Shown in pieces: positions 6,332 through 6,526 of a DNA stretch of 6,526 nucleotides; the stretch's first letter is position 1, and each line of letters opens with the position of its first letter. Below the pieces are notes generated by a model, which was given only the letters and a program-made list of their open reading frames with translations, ran no database searches and had not been told where the DNA came from. Origin of the DNA: Aquificota bacterium (lineage in GTDB: Bacteria > Aquificota > Aquificia > Aquificales > Hydrogenothermaceae). The stretch lies in the NCBI GenBank assembly GCA_013153295.1, contig JAADEV010000068.1, positions 1-6,526 of the forward strand, given 5' to 3'. The translations under genes and the position numbers were made by a program.

Positions 6332-6340
6332 TTTGAAATT
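6324..6340. promoter_or_regulatory. 17-bp operator-like palindrome over the gatB -35 element
   Basis: AATTTCAA, a single central T, then TTGAAATT: perfect 8-bp arms about one base. It overlaps the predicted -35 hexamer (6326-6331), which is where a repressor dimer would block RNA polymerase. No regulator can be named from the sequence. Confidence 0.4.
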
Positions 6341-6377
6341 CAGCCAAGATATAGATTTTAATATTTAGTTAATAATT

Positions 6378-6526
6378 TTAGACAGCTTTAAACTTTTTAG
6401 AGGGAAGAGGGTTGTTTAGTAAACTTTCCCCAAGGGTAAAAACCGCTTTGTATGTAGGGTCTGTATTTATCCTTTCTATATCGTTGATTATAGTTTTTAT
6501 CTCCCTGACTATAGCTTTTATTGATT
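6378..6526 (-). CDS. C-terminal fragment of an unrecognised protein, cut by window edge
   Basis: One - strand frame stays open from the window end for 48 codons to TAA at 6380-6378. It gives SIKAIVREIKTIINDIERIN, then TDPTYKAVFTLGESLLNN and PLPSKKFKAV. The first half is a charged amphipathic, possibly coiled-coil helix. The end is short and basic. The other two frames on this strand are less convincing: one stops at once, and the other gives a composition unlike a folded protein. The gene lies upstream of and co-directional with gatB, about 110 bp away, and its last codons form one arm of the inverted repeat. I do not recognise the family, and the start is outside the window. Confidence 0.55.
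   Translation of the reverse strand, partial: SIKAIVREIKTIINDIERINTDPTYKAVFTLGESLLNNPLPSKKFKAV

Larger units (their letters stand above)
6298..6400. repeat. Imperfect 18/19-bp inverted repeat flanking the gatB promoter region
   Basis: The left arm is 6298-6315. The right arm is 6382-6400, read on the opposite strand. Both share CTAAAA and then TTTAAAGCTGT, interrupted by one extra T in the left arm and AG in the right. That is 17 matched bases, with a perfect 11-bp core (6305-6315 and 6382-6392). The right arm lies in the last codons of the upstream - strand gene; the left arm covers the gatB -10 and its downstream bases. It may be a MITE-like element, a large RNA hairpin or a local inverted duplication. 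No target-site duplication is apparent. Confidence 0.5.

Overview
The window is AT-rich bacterial DNA, densely packed, with heavy use of AGA/AGG and ATA codons and mostly TTG or GTG start codons. The GatB and RuvA proteins look most like those of the Aquificota (thermophilic chemolithotrophs such as the Hydrogenothermaceae). That placement rests on recalled protein resemblance and base composition, not on a search.

Left block, + strand (1-2232): the 3' two thirds of an Rpn-family nuclease gene (a PD-(D/E)XK relative, known as 'recombination-promoting nuclease / putative transposase'), a 22-codon micro-ORF, ruvA (Holliday-junction branch migration) and a cysM-like cysteine synthase. Gaps are short (63 and 30 bp), so they are probably co-transcribed. 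The Rpn gene has a textbook ribosome binding site and ATG inside it, which would produce its C-terminal 77 residues as a separate protein. This matches the intragenic antitoxin arrangement known for Rpn phage-defence toxins and is the most interesting feature here.

Right block, - strand (6526 down to 2240): the last 48 codons of an unrecognised gene, then about 110 bp holding a likely sigma-70 promoter, a 17-bp palindrome and a long inverted repeat. After that comes gatB (tRNA-dependent amidotransferase subunit B), an NAD-binding RCK (TrkA-type) protein with a C-terminal region resembling tandem universal-stress domains, and a CPA2-type cation/proton antiporter membrane protein. gatB and the RCK gene are 20 bp apart. 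The RCK stop and the antiporter start overlap in ATGGGTAA. The last two genes therefore look like a split Kef-like system with membrane and regulatory parts on separate, translationally coupled chains.

The two blocks converge with only 7 bp between the stop codons of cysM and the antiporter, and no terminator is visible there. There are no rRNA or tRNA genes, no CRISPR array and no recognisable insertion sequence. No gene-free stretch exceeds 300 bp.
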